Below are positions 1-10,398 of a DNA stretch of 64,000 nucleotides, in pieces. The stretch is from positions 124,001-188,000 of the forward strand of contig CAMLJN010000002.1 in the NCBI GenBank assembly GCA_946480445.1. The letters are read 5' to 3'. The notes under the pieces are model-generated. The model saw only the letters and a program-made list of their open reading frames with translations. It did no database searches and was not told the DNA's origin. Within the stretch, counting starts at the first letter, position 1. The number at the start of each line of letters is the position of its first letter. The position numbers were made by a program, and so were the translations under genes. The stretch is from an uncultured Buttiauxella sp. GTDB lineage: Bacteria > Pseudomonadota > Gammaproteobacteria > Enterobacterales > Enterobacteriaceae.

Positions 1-71
1 GAGAACAGACCGATCACCCGGGAAAGCGCCCCGGACTCATTTTCCAGTAAGACAGATAATATCCGGCGCAT
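1..71 (-). CDS. ilvH: Acetolactate synthase III small (regulatory) subunit, 5' end only
   Basis: Only the first 23 codons lie in the window; the gene runs off the left edge. The reverse strand reads [20 protein letters not shown] and continues, which is the start of the ACT domain of IlvH. This subunit binds valine and activates and feedback-inhibits the catalytic subunit IlvI. The ATG at 71-69 follows the ilvI stop (75-73) after a single base, so the two genes are almost certainly translationally coupled in one ilvIH operon. Confidence 0.95.
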   Translation of the reverse strand, partial: MRRILSVLLENESGALSRVIGLF

Positions 72-72
72 A

Positions 73-1797
73 TCAGGTTCTCTCCGTTTTGCTTAACCAC
101 ATTTCGTCCATGCCCCCGCCGCGGATCTGCATAGGGTAGACATGCTCCGTCCCGTCTACCGTGACATCCACAAATACCAGGCGCTGATTTTTCACCGCCT
201 CGAGCGCTTCCTTCAGCTTCGTTTCCAGCTCATCAGGCTCAGTAATGCCGATCCCAACGTGCCCATAGGCTTCAGCCAGGCGAACAAAATCAGGCAGCGA
301 TTCCATATAGGACTGAGAGTGGCGACCGGAGTAAATCATGTCCTGCCACTGCTTCACCATGCCGAGATAGCGGTTGTTGAGGTTCAGCACCAGCACCGAT
401 AAGCCGTACTGAAGCGCGGTTGACAGCTCCTGAATGTTCATCTGAATGCTGCCGTCACCCGTTACACACACCACGGTGGCTTCCGGCAGCGCCAGCTTCA
501 CGCCCAGAGCCGCAGGCAGGCCAAACCCCATCGTGCCGAGGCCACCGGAGTTAATCCAGCGGCGCGGCTCATCAAAGGTGTAGTAGAGCGCGGCGAACAT
601 CTGATGCTGGCCCACGTCGGAAGTGACATACGCTTCGCCGTTGGTCAGCTTATAAATCGTTTCGATCACCGCCTGCGGTTTGATCTTGCCGCTTTGGCGG
701 TCGAACGCCAGACACTGCCTTGCCCGCCAGTGCTCTATCTGCTGCCACCAGTCGCGGATATCGTCGCAGGACTGCTGCGTCTCTTCCTGGCCAAGCAGCT
801 CAAGCATCTGCGAGAGCACCTGCCGGGCATCGCCCACGACAGGAATATCGGCCCCGACCGTTTTAGAAATGGAGGTCGGGTCAATATCAATGTGCAGCAC
901 GGTAGCATTCGGGCAGTATTTGGCCAGATTATTGGTTGTTCGATCGTCAAACCGCACGCCCACGCCGAAGATCACATCGGAGTTATGCATGACCATATTG
1001 GCTTCATAGGTCCCATGCATGCCCAGCATACCGAGCGCCTGACGATGCGTGCCGGGAAACGCCCCCAGCCCCATCAACGAAGAGACGACGGGAATATTGA
1101 GCTTCTCGGCTATCTCACGCAGCTCGCCATGGCAGGCGGAGGCAATCGCCCCGCCGCCGACATACATCACCGGCCTTTTCGCCGCCAGCAAGGTCTGTAA
1201 TGCACGTTTTATCTGTCCTTTATGCCCCTGAGTGGTCGGATTGTAGGAGCGCATACTTACCGTATCCGGGTAGCTATACGGGAACTTATTCGCCGGGCTC
1301 ATAATATCTTTCGGCAGATCGACGACCACGGGACCAGGGCGACCGCTGGCGGCTAGCCAGAAGGCTTTTTTTATAATGGCTGGAATATCTTCAGCCTGCT
1401 TCACCAGAAAACTGTGTTTTACCACCGGGCGAGAAATCCCGACCATGTCGCATTCCTGGAAGGCATCGTAGCCGATTAAGGAAGTCGCCACCTGGCCGGA
1501 CAGCACCACCAGAGGGATCGAATCCATATAGGCGGTGGCGATACCGGTGATGGCGTTAGTTGCTCCGGGACCGGAAGTGACCAGCACGACGCCCACCTCA
1601 CCGGTTGCACGTGCGAGACCATCCGCCATATGGACGGCGGCTTGTTCATGGCGAACCAGCACATGATCTATTCCACCAATGGTATGGAGCGCATCGTAAA
1701 TATCCAGTACCGCCCCCCCGGGATAGCCGAATACATGCTTGACGCCCTGATCGATTAACGATCGAACGACCATCTCGGCTCCTGACAACATCTCCAT
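73..1797 (-). CDS. ilvI: Acetolactate synthase III large (catalytic) subunit
   Basis: Condenses two pyruvates to acetolactate, or pyruvate with 2-oxobutyrate to acetohydroxybutyrate, the first common step of valine, leucine and isoleucine synthesis; uses TPP, FAD and Mg. At 574 residues it has the same length as E. coli IlvI. Visible landmarks: the N-terminal TPP glutamate in HEQAA (E51), the FAD-domain RFDDR motif near residue 282, and the TPP/Mg motif GDGS at 447-450 ending with NN at 474-475. The start is the ATG at 1797 in MEMLSGAEM, preceded by GGAGG. It is cotranscribed with ilvH. The upstream region carries an Lrp-like site, in keeping with the known Lrp activation of this operon in E. 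coli. Confidence 0.98.
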   Translation of the reverse strand: MEMLSGAEMVVRSLIDQGVKHVFGYPGGAVLDIYDALHTIGGIDHVLVRHEQAAVHMADGLARATGEVGVVLVTSGPGATNAITGIATAYMDSIPLVVLSGQVATSLIGYDAFQECDMVGISRPVVKHSFLVKQAEDIPAIIKKAFWLAASGRPGPVVVDLPKDIMSPANKFPYSYPDTVSMRSYNPTTQGHKGQIKRALQTLLAAKRPVMYVGGGAIASACHGELREIAEKLNIPVVSSLMGLGAFPGTHRQALGMLGMHGTYEANMVMHNSDVIFGVGVRFDDRTTNNLAKYCPNATVLHIDIDPTSISKTVGADIPVVGDARQVLSQMLELLGQEETQQSCDDIRDWWQQIEHWRARQCLAFDRQSGKIKPQAVIETIYKLTNGEAYVTSDVGQHQMFAALYYTFDEPRRWINSGGLGTMGFGLPAALGVKLALPEATVVCVTGDGSIQMNIQELSTALQYGLSVLVLNLNNRYLGMVKQWQDMIYSGRHSQSYMESLPDFVRLAEAYGHVGIGITEPDELETKLKEALEAVKNQRLVFVDVTVDGTEHVYPMQIRGGGMDEMWLSKTERT

Positions 1798-2146
1798 GGT
1801 TTGCCTCCAGGCTCACGTTTTTGACCGACGGCGGAAGTCATTTCCACCCGTCTTTACGGCAGGTTATTAGCCCTGCCTGACTTTTTTATTGTGCTTAATC
1901 CTGCTTAACATAACCGCTGAAAATCAGGCAAGCAATCGCCCGCCCGGGCAGACGCGGCCTCGTATTTAACTTCTTTGCTACAAAATAGCGCCATCATGGA
2001 GTTAAGCGCTGGATACAGGCCAACAGGCTAACTGAAAATATTACAAACTGGCGAATTACAGGTTGAATCTTGTTAACGCAGAGGTTTTGCTGAATAAAGA
2101 GGGGGCGGACAAAAGATGCTACAGCATAAAATGCTGAGTCTGAGCG
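1798..2146 (-). promoter_or_regulatory. ilvIH upstream control region
   Basis: This stretch between the leuO terminator and ilvI holds no convincing gene. In E. coli the same interval carries the ilvIH promoter and an array of Lrp sites. I see one strong Lrp-like palindrome (listed separately) and several AT-rich segments, for example around 2030-2045 and 2085-2100. I could not place the -10 and -35 elements with confidence. Confidence 0.6.
2122..2136 (-). promoter_or_regulatory. Lrp-like binding site upstream of ilvIH
   Basis: CAGCATAAAATGCTG is an inverted repeat that matches 13 of 15 positions of the Lrp consensus YAGHAWATTWTDCTR. It lies about 325 bp upstream of the ilvI start codon, in the interval where E. 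coli ilvIH has its upstream Lrp sites. Binding itself is inference. Confidence 0.55.
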
Positions 2147-2182
2147 AATAAAAAGAAAAACCGACCTGTTTAACCTGGTCGG
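2147..2182 (-). terminator. Rho-independent terminator of leuO
   Basis: On the reverse strand the arms CCGACC (2182-2177) and GGTCGG (2166-2161) enclose a 10-nt loop and are followed by TTTTTCTTTTT. It sits 25 bp past the leuO stop codon. Confidence 0.85.
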
Positions 2183-2207
2183 CTTAAGTCTTACCTGGAC
2201 GGCAAAA

Positions 2208-3152
2208 TTAATTACTGCAAACCGAGGAAAGTAGCTCCCCCATCCACTGATGGCCTTTATCTCTTGTTGTCGCTTCATGCCACGACAGATAACAGGTCCG
2301 CATATTATCCTCGAGAGGAAGTGGAAATATATTAAGATGCAGACTTTCGGAAAACTCATCGGCTAACCAACGCGGAGCGATAGCCACTAGCTGAGTCTGG
2401 GAGACGACATTCAACACGCTGGTCAAAGCCATTCCCTGATAGGCGACACAGGCGCGTCTTTGCGGCGTTTGATACCAAAGCGCGCTAAAGGAAGCAAAGC
2501 GATCCAGTGAAACCACCGCGTGCTGCTCTTTATAGATGGCCTCTTCCGTTAACGGCGCTGACAGCTGGGAATGCTTACTGCTCGCCACCAGCACCATTTC
2601 GTCTTTAAACAAAGAGACGCAGTTGAATTCCGGGCGGCGAAACTCGTCATAGCTGATAACGAACTCCATTTCCTGATGGCGCAGCTGATGCTCAATATCT
2701 TTATTTAAGCTGGATTTGAATAACAGTTGTATATGCGGCGCGCAGCTTTTCACTTTATTAAAGATGACGGAGGTCAGTAAGTTATCAAGCGGGCTACAGA
2801 CACAAAGATGGAAAATACGTTCACTTAACGAAGGTTCAAAATCCGTGTTGGGTAGCTCATTCTGGATAAGCTGTAGCGCCTGCCTGACAGAACCAAAAAG
2901 CTGGCAGGCTCTTGCCGTGGGCTGGATACCGCGCCCATAGCGCACAAAGAGTTCATCGTTAAACATGACTTTCAGGCGGGCAACAGCATTGCTGACGGCG
3001 GGCTGCGACATGCCAAGTAACTGAGAAGCTTTGGTGATGTTCTGCACTTGCATGACGGCATCAAATACAGTGAGCAAATTTAAATCTACCGTACGTAATT
3101 GATATTTAGCCCCTTCATTATTTGCAGGTTGTTCCATATTATTATCAGACAT
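2208..3152 (-). CDS. leuO: LysR-family transcriptional regulator LeuO
   Basis: At 314 residues it has the same length as E. coli LeuO, the global regulator and H-NS antagonist encoded between ilvIH and leuABCD. The N-terminal winged helix-turn-helix covers about residues 20-80 (core [18 protein letters not shown], 38-55) and is followed by a LysR substrate-binding domain with SLDRFASFS and the C-terminal TCYLSWHEA. The first 18 residues are asparagine- and glutamate-rich and differ from E. coli, which is usual for this gene. The ATG at 3152 has a GGAG Shine-Dalgarno. It is transcribed divergently from leuLABCD across a long AT-rich spacer, the classic LeuO/H-NS control arrangement. Confidence 0.95.
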   Translation of the reverse strand: MSDNNMEQPANNEGAKYQLRTVDLNLLTVFDAVMQVQNITKASQLLGMSQPAVSNAVARLKVMFNDELFVRYGRGIQPTARACQLFGSVRQALQLIQNELPNTDFEPSLSERIFHLCVCSPLDNLLTSVIFNKVKSCAPHIQLLFKSSLNKDIEHQLRHQEMEFVISYDEFRRPEFNCVSLFKDEMVLVASSKHSQLSAPLTEEAIYKEQHAVVSLDRFASFSALWYQTPQRRACVAYQGMALTSVLNVVSQTQLVAIAPRWLADEFSESLHLNIFPLPLEDNMRTCYLSWHEATTRDKGHQWMGELLSSVCSN

Positions 3153-3730
3153 GATTCACTCCGGAGATAAGGCCGTTCCTTCTGCACAGAAACCCCTGTG
3201 TAAAAATCCCTTTAGCCTCTAACTATATGTGGACAGCTAACCACTAACATGCTGCCCTCATAAATTTAACAATCCTGTTCAGGTGTTCCTGACATAGACA
3301 GAACGTGTCACAACGACCACGCATCTCTCGTATGACTGGAGCAAGCCGCGTGTTCCCTGGCGGGTCTACGGATAAGTGAATAACATCACAAAATGGCACG
3401 ATGTACAATTATTGACTCGGTAAATAATATATTAAGCAGCGATAAACTATTTAAAATGTAACCAGTCATAAATTAAAATTAGGAATTTACTCAATAAAAA
3501 TCACTTTACTTCCAGAAAAAATAACGCGCAACAGTCAATTGGAAAAGGCGTTACAAAAAACCGTACCCGTGAAAACGTTGTATTCCGGCAAACTAAAGAG
3601 TGGAAATATTTTACAAAACACTTTTCGGTCAGTACCAGTATGTTTTTTGATTTGCGTTTTTTTTAGCACGATAAGCTAATGAAGCGTTTCGCTTAAAACC
3701 GCGCGATTGGCATATTGCCGATACAGAGGG
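3153..3730. promoter_or_regulatory. AT-rich leuO-leuL intergenic region
   Basis: About 640 bp separate leuO from the leuL start with no credible gene. The part from about 3400 to 3670 is strikingly AT-rich, with many A and T runs. In E. coli the same interval is an H-NS silencer region with LeuO sites that couples leuO, ilvIH and leuABCD expression. A similar role here is inference from position and composition. Confidence 0.5.
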
Positions 3731-3760
3731 TTGACACAGCTTAGCTAATCACGTACCAAT
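3731..3760 (+). promoter_or_regulatory. leuLABCD promoter
   Basis: A perfect -35 hexamer TTGACA (3731-3736) is followed after 17 bp by TACCAA (3754-3759), a weak but plausible -10. The leader peptide gene begins about 35 bp downstream. The -10 assignment is tentative. Confidence 0.6.
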
Positions 3761-3793
3761 AAATACATCACGCAAACACTTGAGGCCTGAAAC

Positions 3794-3877
3794 ATGATCC
3801 GCACTTATCGCCTACTCGTTCTACTACTAAACGCATCTTATTTGCGCGGTAGACTGGTGGGCGACATCAAGCGTTGA
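3794..3877 (+). CDS. leuL: leu operon leader peptide
   Basis: A 27-residue frame, MIRTYRLLVLLLNASYLRGR followed by LVGDIKR, begins at an ATG with GAGG 8 bp upstream. It carries five closely spaced leucine codons, four of them the rare CTA, interrupted by one valine codon. Stalling at these codons when charged leucyl-tRNA is scarce would prevent the downstream attenuator from forming, allowing leuABCD transcription. The sequence differs from the E. coli leader but keeps the leucine run followed by N and the RGR-VG segment. It is followed 17 nt later by the attenuator hairpin. Confidence 0.92.
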   Translation: MIRTYRLLVLLLNASYLRGRLVGDIKR

Positions 3878-3894
3878 TTCAAGCCATCAGACTG

Positions 3895-3925
3895 AAAAAA
3901 CCCGCGCCGCTGCGCGGGTTTTTTT
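3895..3925 (+). terminator. leu operon transcription attenuator
   Basis: A 7-bp GC stem (CCCGCGC 3901-3907 with GCGCGGG 3912-3918, loop CGCT) is followed by seven T residues (3919-3925) and preceded by A residues that extend the stem. It lies between leuL and leuA, the position expected for leucine attenuation. Confidence 0.92.
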
Positions 3926-3969
3926 ATGCCCGTAGCCACGGCGCCTAAAGACCAGATAAGGATCCTTTC

Positions 3970-6634
<2,665 letters not shown>

Positions 6635-6636
6635 TC

Positions 6637-8037
6637 ATGGCGAAAACGTTATACCAAAAATTGTACGATGCCCACGTCGTGTACGAAGCAGTGGATGAAA
6701 CCCCGCTGCTGTATATCGACCGCCACCTGGTGCACGAAGTCACCTCTCCGCAGGCTTTTGACGGCCTGCGCGCACACAAGCGTCCGGTGCGCCAGCCGGG
6801 GAAAACCTTTGCCACTATGGATCACAACGTTTCGACGCAGACTAAAGACATCAACGCCTCCGGGGAAATGGCCCGCATTCAGATGCAGGAGCTGATGAAA
6901 AACTGCAAAGAATTTGGCGTAGAGCTTTATGATCTGAACCACCCCTACCAGGGCATCGTGCACGTTATGGGACCGGAACAGGGCATCACTCTGCCCGGCA
7001 TGACCATCGTCTGTGGCGATTCTCATACCGCCACACACGGCGCCTTTGGCGCACTGGCCTTTGGTATCGGTACCTCTGAAGTTGAGCATGTTCTGGCTAC
7101 GCAGACCCTGAAACAGGGCCGCGCGAAAACCATGAAAATTGAGGTCACCGGCACAGCGGCTCCGGGCATTACGGCGAAAGATATCGTGCTGGCCATTATC
7201 GGTAAAACCGGCAGCGCGGGCGGCACCGGGCACGTTGTGGAATTCTGCGGCAGCGCCATCCAGGCCCTGAGCATGGAAGGCCGCATGACGCTGTGCAATA
7301 TGGCAATCGAAATGGGGGCCAAGGCCGGCATCGTAGCCCCGGATGAAACGACCTTTAATTACGTTAAAGGCCGTCTGCACGCGCCGAAAGCGGCAGACTG
7401 GGACGACGCCGTAGCGTACTGGAAAACCTTCAGCACCGATGAGGGCGCACGGTTTGACACAGTTGTGACGCTGGATGCGGCCGATATCGCTCCGCAGGTG
7501 ACCTGGGGTACCAACCCGGGTCAGGTCATCTCGGTGACAGAAAACATCCCAAATCCTGACGCCTTTACCGATCCGGTCGAGCGAGCCTCCGCCGAGAAAG
7601 CGTTGGCCTATATGGGCCTGAAACCGGGCATCCCGTTAACTGAAGTGGCCATCGACAAAGTCTTTATCGGTTCCTGCACTAACTCTCGTATTGAAGATTT
7701 GCGCGCGGCAGCCGAAATCGCCAAAGGGCGTAAAGTTGCCCCCGGCGTGCAGGCTTTAGTCGTGCCGGGTTCCGGCCCGGTGAAAGCGCAGGCGGAAGAA
7801 GAAGGGCTGGATAAGATTTTCATTGAGGCGGGCTTCGAATGGCGTCTGCCGGGCTGCTCTATGTGCCTGGCCATGAACAACGATCGCCTGGAGCCGGGTG
7901 AGCGCTGCGCCTCCACCAGCAACCGCAACTTTGAAGGTCGCCAGGGCCGCGGTGGTCGTACCCACCTGGTGAGTCCAGCGATGGCGGCCGCTGCTGCCGT
8001 CTCCGGGCATTTTGCTGACATCCGTTCGTTGAAATAA
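6637..8037 (+). CDS. leuC: 3-isopropylmalate dehydratase large subunit
   Basis: With LeuD it isomerises 2-isopropylmalate to 3-isopropylmalate. This aconitase-family subunit of 466 residues carries the [4Fe-4S] ligands C347 (IGSCTNSR), C407 and C410 (GCSMC). Substrate-binding motifs include DHNVSTQ near 62 and GDSHTATHG near 127. It lies between leuB and leuD in the operon; leuD starts 11 bp downstream. Confidence 0.98.
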   Translation: MAKTLYQKLYDAHVVYEAVDETPLLYIDRHLVHEVTSPQAFDGLRAHKRPVRQPGKTFATMDHNVSTQTKDINASGEMARIQMQELMKNCKEFGVELYDLNHPYQGIVHVMGPEQGITLPGMTIVCGDSHTATHGAFGALAFGIGTSEVEHVLATQTLKQGRAKTMKIEVTGTAAPGITAKDIVLAIIGKTGSAGGTGHVVEFCGSAIQALSMEGRMTLCNMAIEMGAKAGIVAPDETTFNYVKGRLHAPKAADWDDAVAYWKTFSTDEGARFDTVVTLDAADIAPQVTWGTNPGQVISVTENIPNPDAFTDPVERASAEKALAYMGLKPGIPLTEVAIDKVFIGSCTNSRIEDLRAAAEIAKGRKVAPGVQALVVPGSGPVKAQAEEEGLDKIFIEAGFEWRLPGCSMCLAMNNDRLEPGERCASTSNRNFEGRQGRGGRTHLVSPAMAAAAAVSGHFADIRSLK

Positions 8038-8048
8038 AGGAAAACACC

Positions 8049-8654
8049 ATGGCAGAGAAATTTATCCAACACACCGGCCTGGTCGTTCCGCTGGATGCGG
8101 CAAACGTTGATACCGACGCCATTATCCCGAAGCAATTTTTGCAGAAGGTCACCCGCACCGGCTTTGGCGCGCACCTCTTTAACGACTGGCGTTTCCTGGA
8201 CGATGCGGGCAAGGAGCCTAACCCGGAATTTGTGCTGAACTTCCCGGTCTACAAAGGGGCTTCTATCCTGCTGGCACGCGAAAACTTTGGCTGTGGCTCT
8301 TCGCGTGAGCACGCCCCCTGGGCGCTGACCGACTACGGCTTTAAAGTTGTTATTGCCCCAAGCTTTGCGGATATTTTTTACGGCAACTCATTTAATAACC
8401 AACTTTTGCCGGTCGCACTGAGTGAAGAAGAAGTGGATGAAATGTTCCAGCTGGTTGCCGCCAACCCGGGGATTCATTTTGTGGTCGATCTGCAAGCGCA
8501 AACGGTAAAAGCCGGCGACAAAACCTATGCCTTTGCTATTGATACGTTCCGCCGTCACTGCATGTTAGAGGGGCTGGACAGCATCGGCCTGACGCTGCAG
8601 CACGAGGCCGCTATTTCTTCTTACGAACAAAAACAGCCTGTGTTTATGCGCTGA
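8049..8654 (+). CDS. leuD: 3-isopropylmalate dehydratase small subunit
   Basis: Swivel-domain partner of LeuC, 201 residues as in E. coli. The substrate-recognition loop [15 protein letters not shown] (about residues 79-93) is intact, as is the N-terminal [12 protein letters not shown]. Last gene of leuABCD. The stop is followed within ten bases by a terminator-like hairpin. Confidence 0.98.
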   Translation: MAEKFIQHTGLVVPLDAANVDTDAIIPKQFLQKVTRTGFGAHLFNDWRFLDDAGKEPNPEFVLNFPVYKGASILLARENFGCGSSREHAPWALTDYGFKVVIAPSFADIFYGNSFNNQLLPVALSEEEVDEMFQLVAANPGIHFVVDLQAQTVKAGDKTYAFAIDTFRRHCMLEGLDSIGLTLQHEAAISSYEQKQPVFMR

Positions 8655-8660
8655 TAAAGT

Positions 8661-8683
8661 AAGGGCACTTCATGTGCCCTTTC
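8661..8683 (+). terminator. Hairpin at the end of leuABCD
   Basis: AAGGGCAC (8661-8668) and GTGCCCTT (8674-8681) enclose the loop TTCAT. The following tract (TTTC) is short, so termination strength is uncertain. An identical 23-bp sequence recurs at 8823-8845. Confidence 0.6.
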
Positions 8684-8709
8684 AGACGGACGACAAAACT
8701 TATCCTGAC

Positions 8710-8815
8710 GCAGGACAAGAGATATCGCCTTATAAAAATACGGAAAATCAATTCATTGATTTTCGACAATTGACCACAAAGAAGGAAAAACCACGCTTTT
8801 TCCTTCTTTGTCCGC
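8710..8815. repeat. 106-bp hairpin-rich intergenic repeat, copy 1
   Basis: Shares with 35593-35698 an identical 20-bp block (GGAAAATCAATTCATTGATT, 8742-8761) and a nearly identical hairpin block (8774-8817); the linker between them is variable but of the same length. It contains a perfect 10-bp inverted repeat (8743-8752 with 8755-8764) and a perfect 15-bp stem (8776-8790 with 8797-8811, loop CCACGC). The ends GCAGGACAA and TTTGTCCGC are imperfect inverted repeats. No coding potential is credible. It sits between convergent leuD and setA. I do not recognise it as ERIC, REP or any other named family. Confidence 0.8.
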
Positions 8816-8821
8816 AAACTC

Positions 8822-8845
8822 AAAGGGCACTTCATGTGCCCTTTC
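8822..8845 (-). terminator. Hairpin downstream of setA
   Basis: AAAGGGCAC (8822-8830) and GTGCCCTTT (8836-8844) form a 9-bp stem 3 bp beyond the setA stop. It repeats the leuD hairpin exactly over 23 bp in the same orientation. There is no long U tract on the setA side. Confidence 0.55.
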
Positions 8846-8847
8846 TT

Positions 8848-10026
8848 CTAGATATTTTTCACCCGGCTGGTCAACGCCAGAGCCACCAGCGACAGACCGG
8901 CAATCAGCCAGTATACGGCATAGTGCCCAAAGCTTTCCGCCAGCGCCCCCTGCAATACGCCTGCAAGAATCACCCCGGTGGAAATACTGTTGGTAAAGAG
9001 CGTGGTCGCAGAACCGGGCCGCCCGGGCATTAAATCCTGGAACCACAGCATGCCGATCCCGGCCACAATGCCAATAAATACCGCGTTAAAAAGCTGCAAA
9101 ACAAGCAGCGCGGTGCGGCTGTGAAACGCAATTAAACCAGCGTAAAAAAGCACGCCTGCCGCCACGGCAATCACCATCATACGGCGCTTACCAAAGCGCT
9201 TCACATAATAACCTGCCAGGATCATCGCCGGGATTTCCAGACCCGCCGCGGTGCCCATCAGCAGCCCTGCCAGAGATTCAGGCAGCCCTAAGTCGCTGCT
9301 CACCCACAGCGGCATATCAATGATGTACATGGTGTTGCAGGTCCACATCAGCATAGAGGCGATAAAAAGTAACCGCACATTCTTATCTTTCCAGCCGCTG
9401 ACCTGAGTGAGCGCTACGTCGGCGGGCTGTTCTATCCTGGCAACGGAAGGCAGAGCAAAAAAGACAAGCGCCAGCGAGACAATAAAGATCCCGGCTGCGA
9501 TCAGGAACATGGTGGTAAAGCCGTAGTTCAGCGCCAGCATAAAAGAGAGCGGCGGCCCGATAACCCATGCCAGAGATAGCTGGGCGCGCATGACCGAACT
9601 GAACATGACCACTTCCCGTGCGGAGCTATCAGCGTACTCGCGCGCCAGAGCAAAGACCTGCGGCATCGCGGTATTGGCGATGGAGGCGAACAGAACGCCG
9701 AGCGTGATAAGCGTCAGATAGTGACGATTGAAGGCGAATAATACGCAGTTTGCCACCGCCATCGCACAGCAAACCATGATCAGCTTGCGCCTGTCGCCCC
9801 GGTTATCAGAGCGTTTGGCTAACATTAGGCTGACCAGGATACCGGCCACGGCGTTAACGGTATAAAACAACCCGACCCAGAAGGGCCGCACCTGGACTTC
9901 ACGGGTTAAAAACAGGCTCAGGGTCGGAGCCTGAAGCGCCCCCGCAATCCCCATCATAAAAGCAACGGCCATAAAAGCGGCGTACACCGGGTTAAGGCGG
10001 CGTCCTTTGGTAAGAAACCAGGTCAT
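8848..10026 (-). CDS. setA: Sugar efflux transporter SetA (MFS)
   Basis: Major facilitator permease of the SET family that exports sugars and glucosides. In E. coli it is part of the response to glucose-phosphate stress together with sgrS and sgrR. At 392 residues it has the same length as E. coli SetA, and about twelve hydrophobic segments are visible. Conserved segments include ALQAPTLSLFL (30-40), RSDNRGDRRK at the loop between helices 2 and 3, and MLWFQDLMPGR near 333. It lies downstream of, and in the same direction as, sgrS, about 48 nt from the sgrS terminator. The ATG at 10026 has AAGGA upstream. Confidence 0.96.
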   Translation of the reverse strand: MTWFLTKGRRLNPVYAAFMAVAFMMGIAGALQAPTLSLFLTREVQVRPFWVGLFYTVNAVAGILVSLMLAKRSDNRGDRRKLIMVCCAMAVANCVLFAFNRHYLTLITLGVLFASIANTAMPQVFALAREYADSSAREVVMFSSVMRAQLSLAWVIGPPLSFMLALNYGFTTMFLIAAGIFIVSLALVFFALPSVARIEQPADVALTQVSGWKDKNVRLLFIASMLMWTCNTMYIIDMPLWVSSDLGLPESLAGLLMGTAAGLEIPAMILAGYYVKRFGKRRMMVIAVAAGVLFYAGLIAFHSRTALLVLQLFNAVFIGIVAGIGMLWFQDLMPGRPGSATTLFTNSISTGVILAGVLQGALAESFGHYAVYWLIAGLSLVALALTSRVKNI

Positions 10027-10074
10027 GCGAAGGGATCCTTTTACTCGCGGGCGTTAAGTGCTCAAATGATAAAC

Positions 10075-10331
10075 TAAAAAAGCCAGCAGTTATAATCTGC
10101 TGGCCGGTGAAAAGCACCAATACTCAGTTACACTTTGATGTGGGCGAGTTAACGCTTCACGGACATCGGGGTCGTTATTTCCCACTGCATTAAGTCTTCG
10201 AGCATCCTCAGACGTTGCCCTGCTGTCAGGCGAGCCAGCCATCCAGTCCCGACGCGTTGCGTCGCGGCAAAGTAATTTCGGTAAAACTCAACAGCTGATG
10301 ACCGTTTCATAAGCCCCTCCTCGCTTTCATC
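10075..10331 (-). ncRNA. sgrS: SgrS small RNA
   Basis: Hfq-dependent RNA that represses ptsG and other sugar-transporter mRNAs during phosphosugar stress. The 5' part resembles E. coli SgrS (GATGAAAGCG at 10331-10322) and contains sgrT. The 3' base-pairing region is conserved as GTAACTGAGTATTGGTG (within 10133-10115), with one substitution relative to my recollection of E. coli. The terminator is CCAGCAG (10103-10097) with CTGCTGG (10089-10083) plus a T run. A -10 AATAAT lies 7 bp upstream of the proposed start. The RNA is about 257 nt, longer than the 227 nt of E. coli, mainly because sgrT is longer. Confidence 0.92.
10149..10310 (-). CDS. sgrT: SgrT, small glucose-transport inhibitor encoded in SgrS
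   Basis: A 53-residue protein beginning MKRSSAVEFYRNYFAATQ, with the conserved core RLRMLEDLMQWE (about 33-44). SgrT blocks the glucose permease PtsG (EIICB-Glc) at the membrane. The ATG at 10310 has an excellent GGAGGGG Shine-Dalgarno 5 bp away. It exceeds the 43-residue E. coli protein at both ends. A longer frame upstream in phase begins outside the SgrS transcript and was not chosen. Confidence 0.9.
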   Translation of the reverse strand: MKRSSAVEFYRNYFAATQRVGTGWLARLTAGQRLRMLEDLMQWEITTPMSVKR

Positions 10332-10398
10332 GCTGATGATTATTGGCGTAATATAGGGAAAGTTAAATTGATGAGTTTCTGCCTGGAGTTCCTCTTTT

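Noticed and set aside
1994-2359. 121-codon reverse-strand frame in the ilvI-leuO spacer
   Set aside because: It overlaps leuO out of frame and crosses the leuO terminator; no family resemblance.
3331-3378. Possible 15-codon peptide in the leuO-leuL spacer
   Set aside because: No leucine-rich content, weak ribosome-binding site and no relation to a terminator. leuL further downstream is the leader.
8644-8835. Short frames across the leuD-setA spacer (and 35504-35872 over the apaH-folA spacer) with similar peptides
   Set aside because: The peptide similarity only reflects the shared DNA repeat and its hairpins. Frames start and stop in unrelated flanks, so coding is unlikely.
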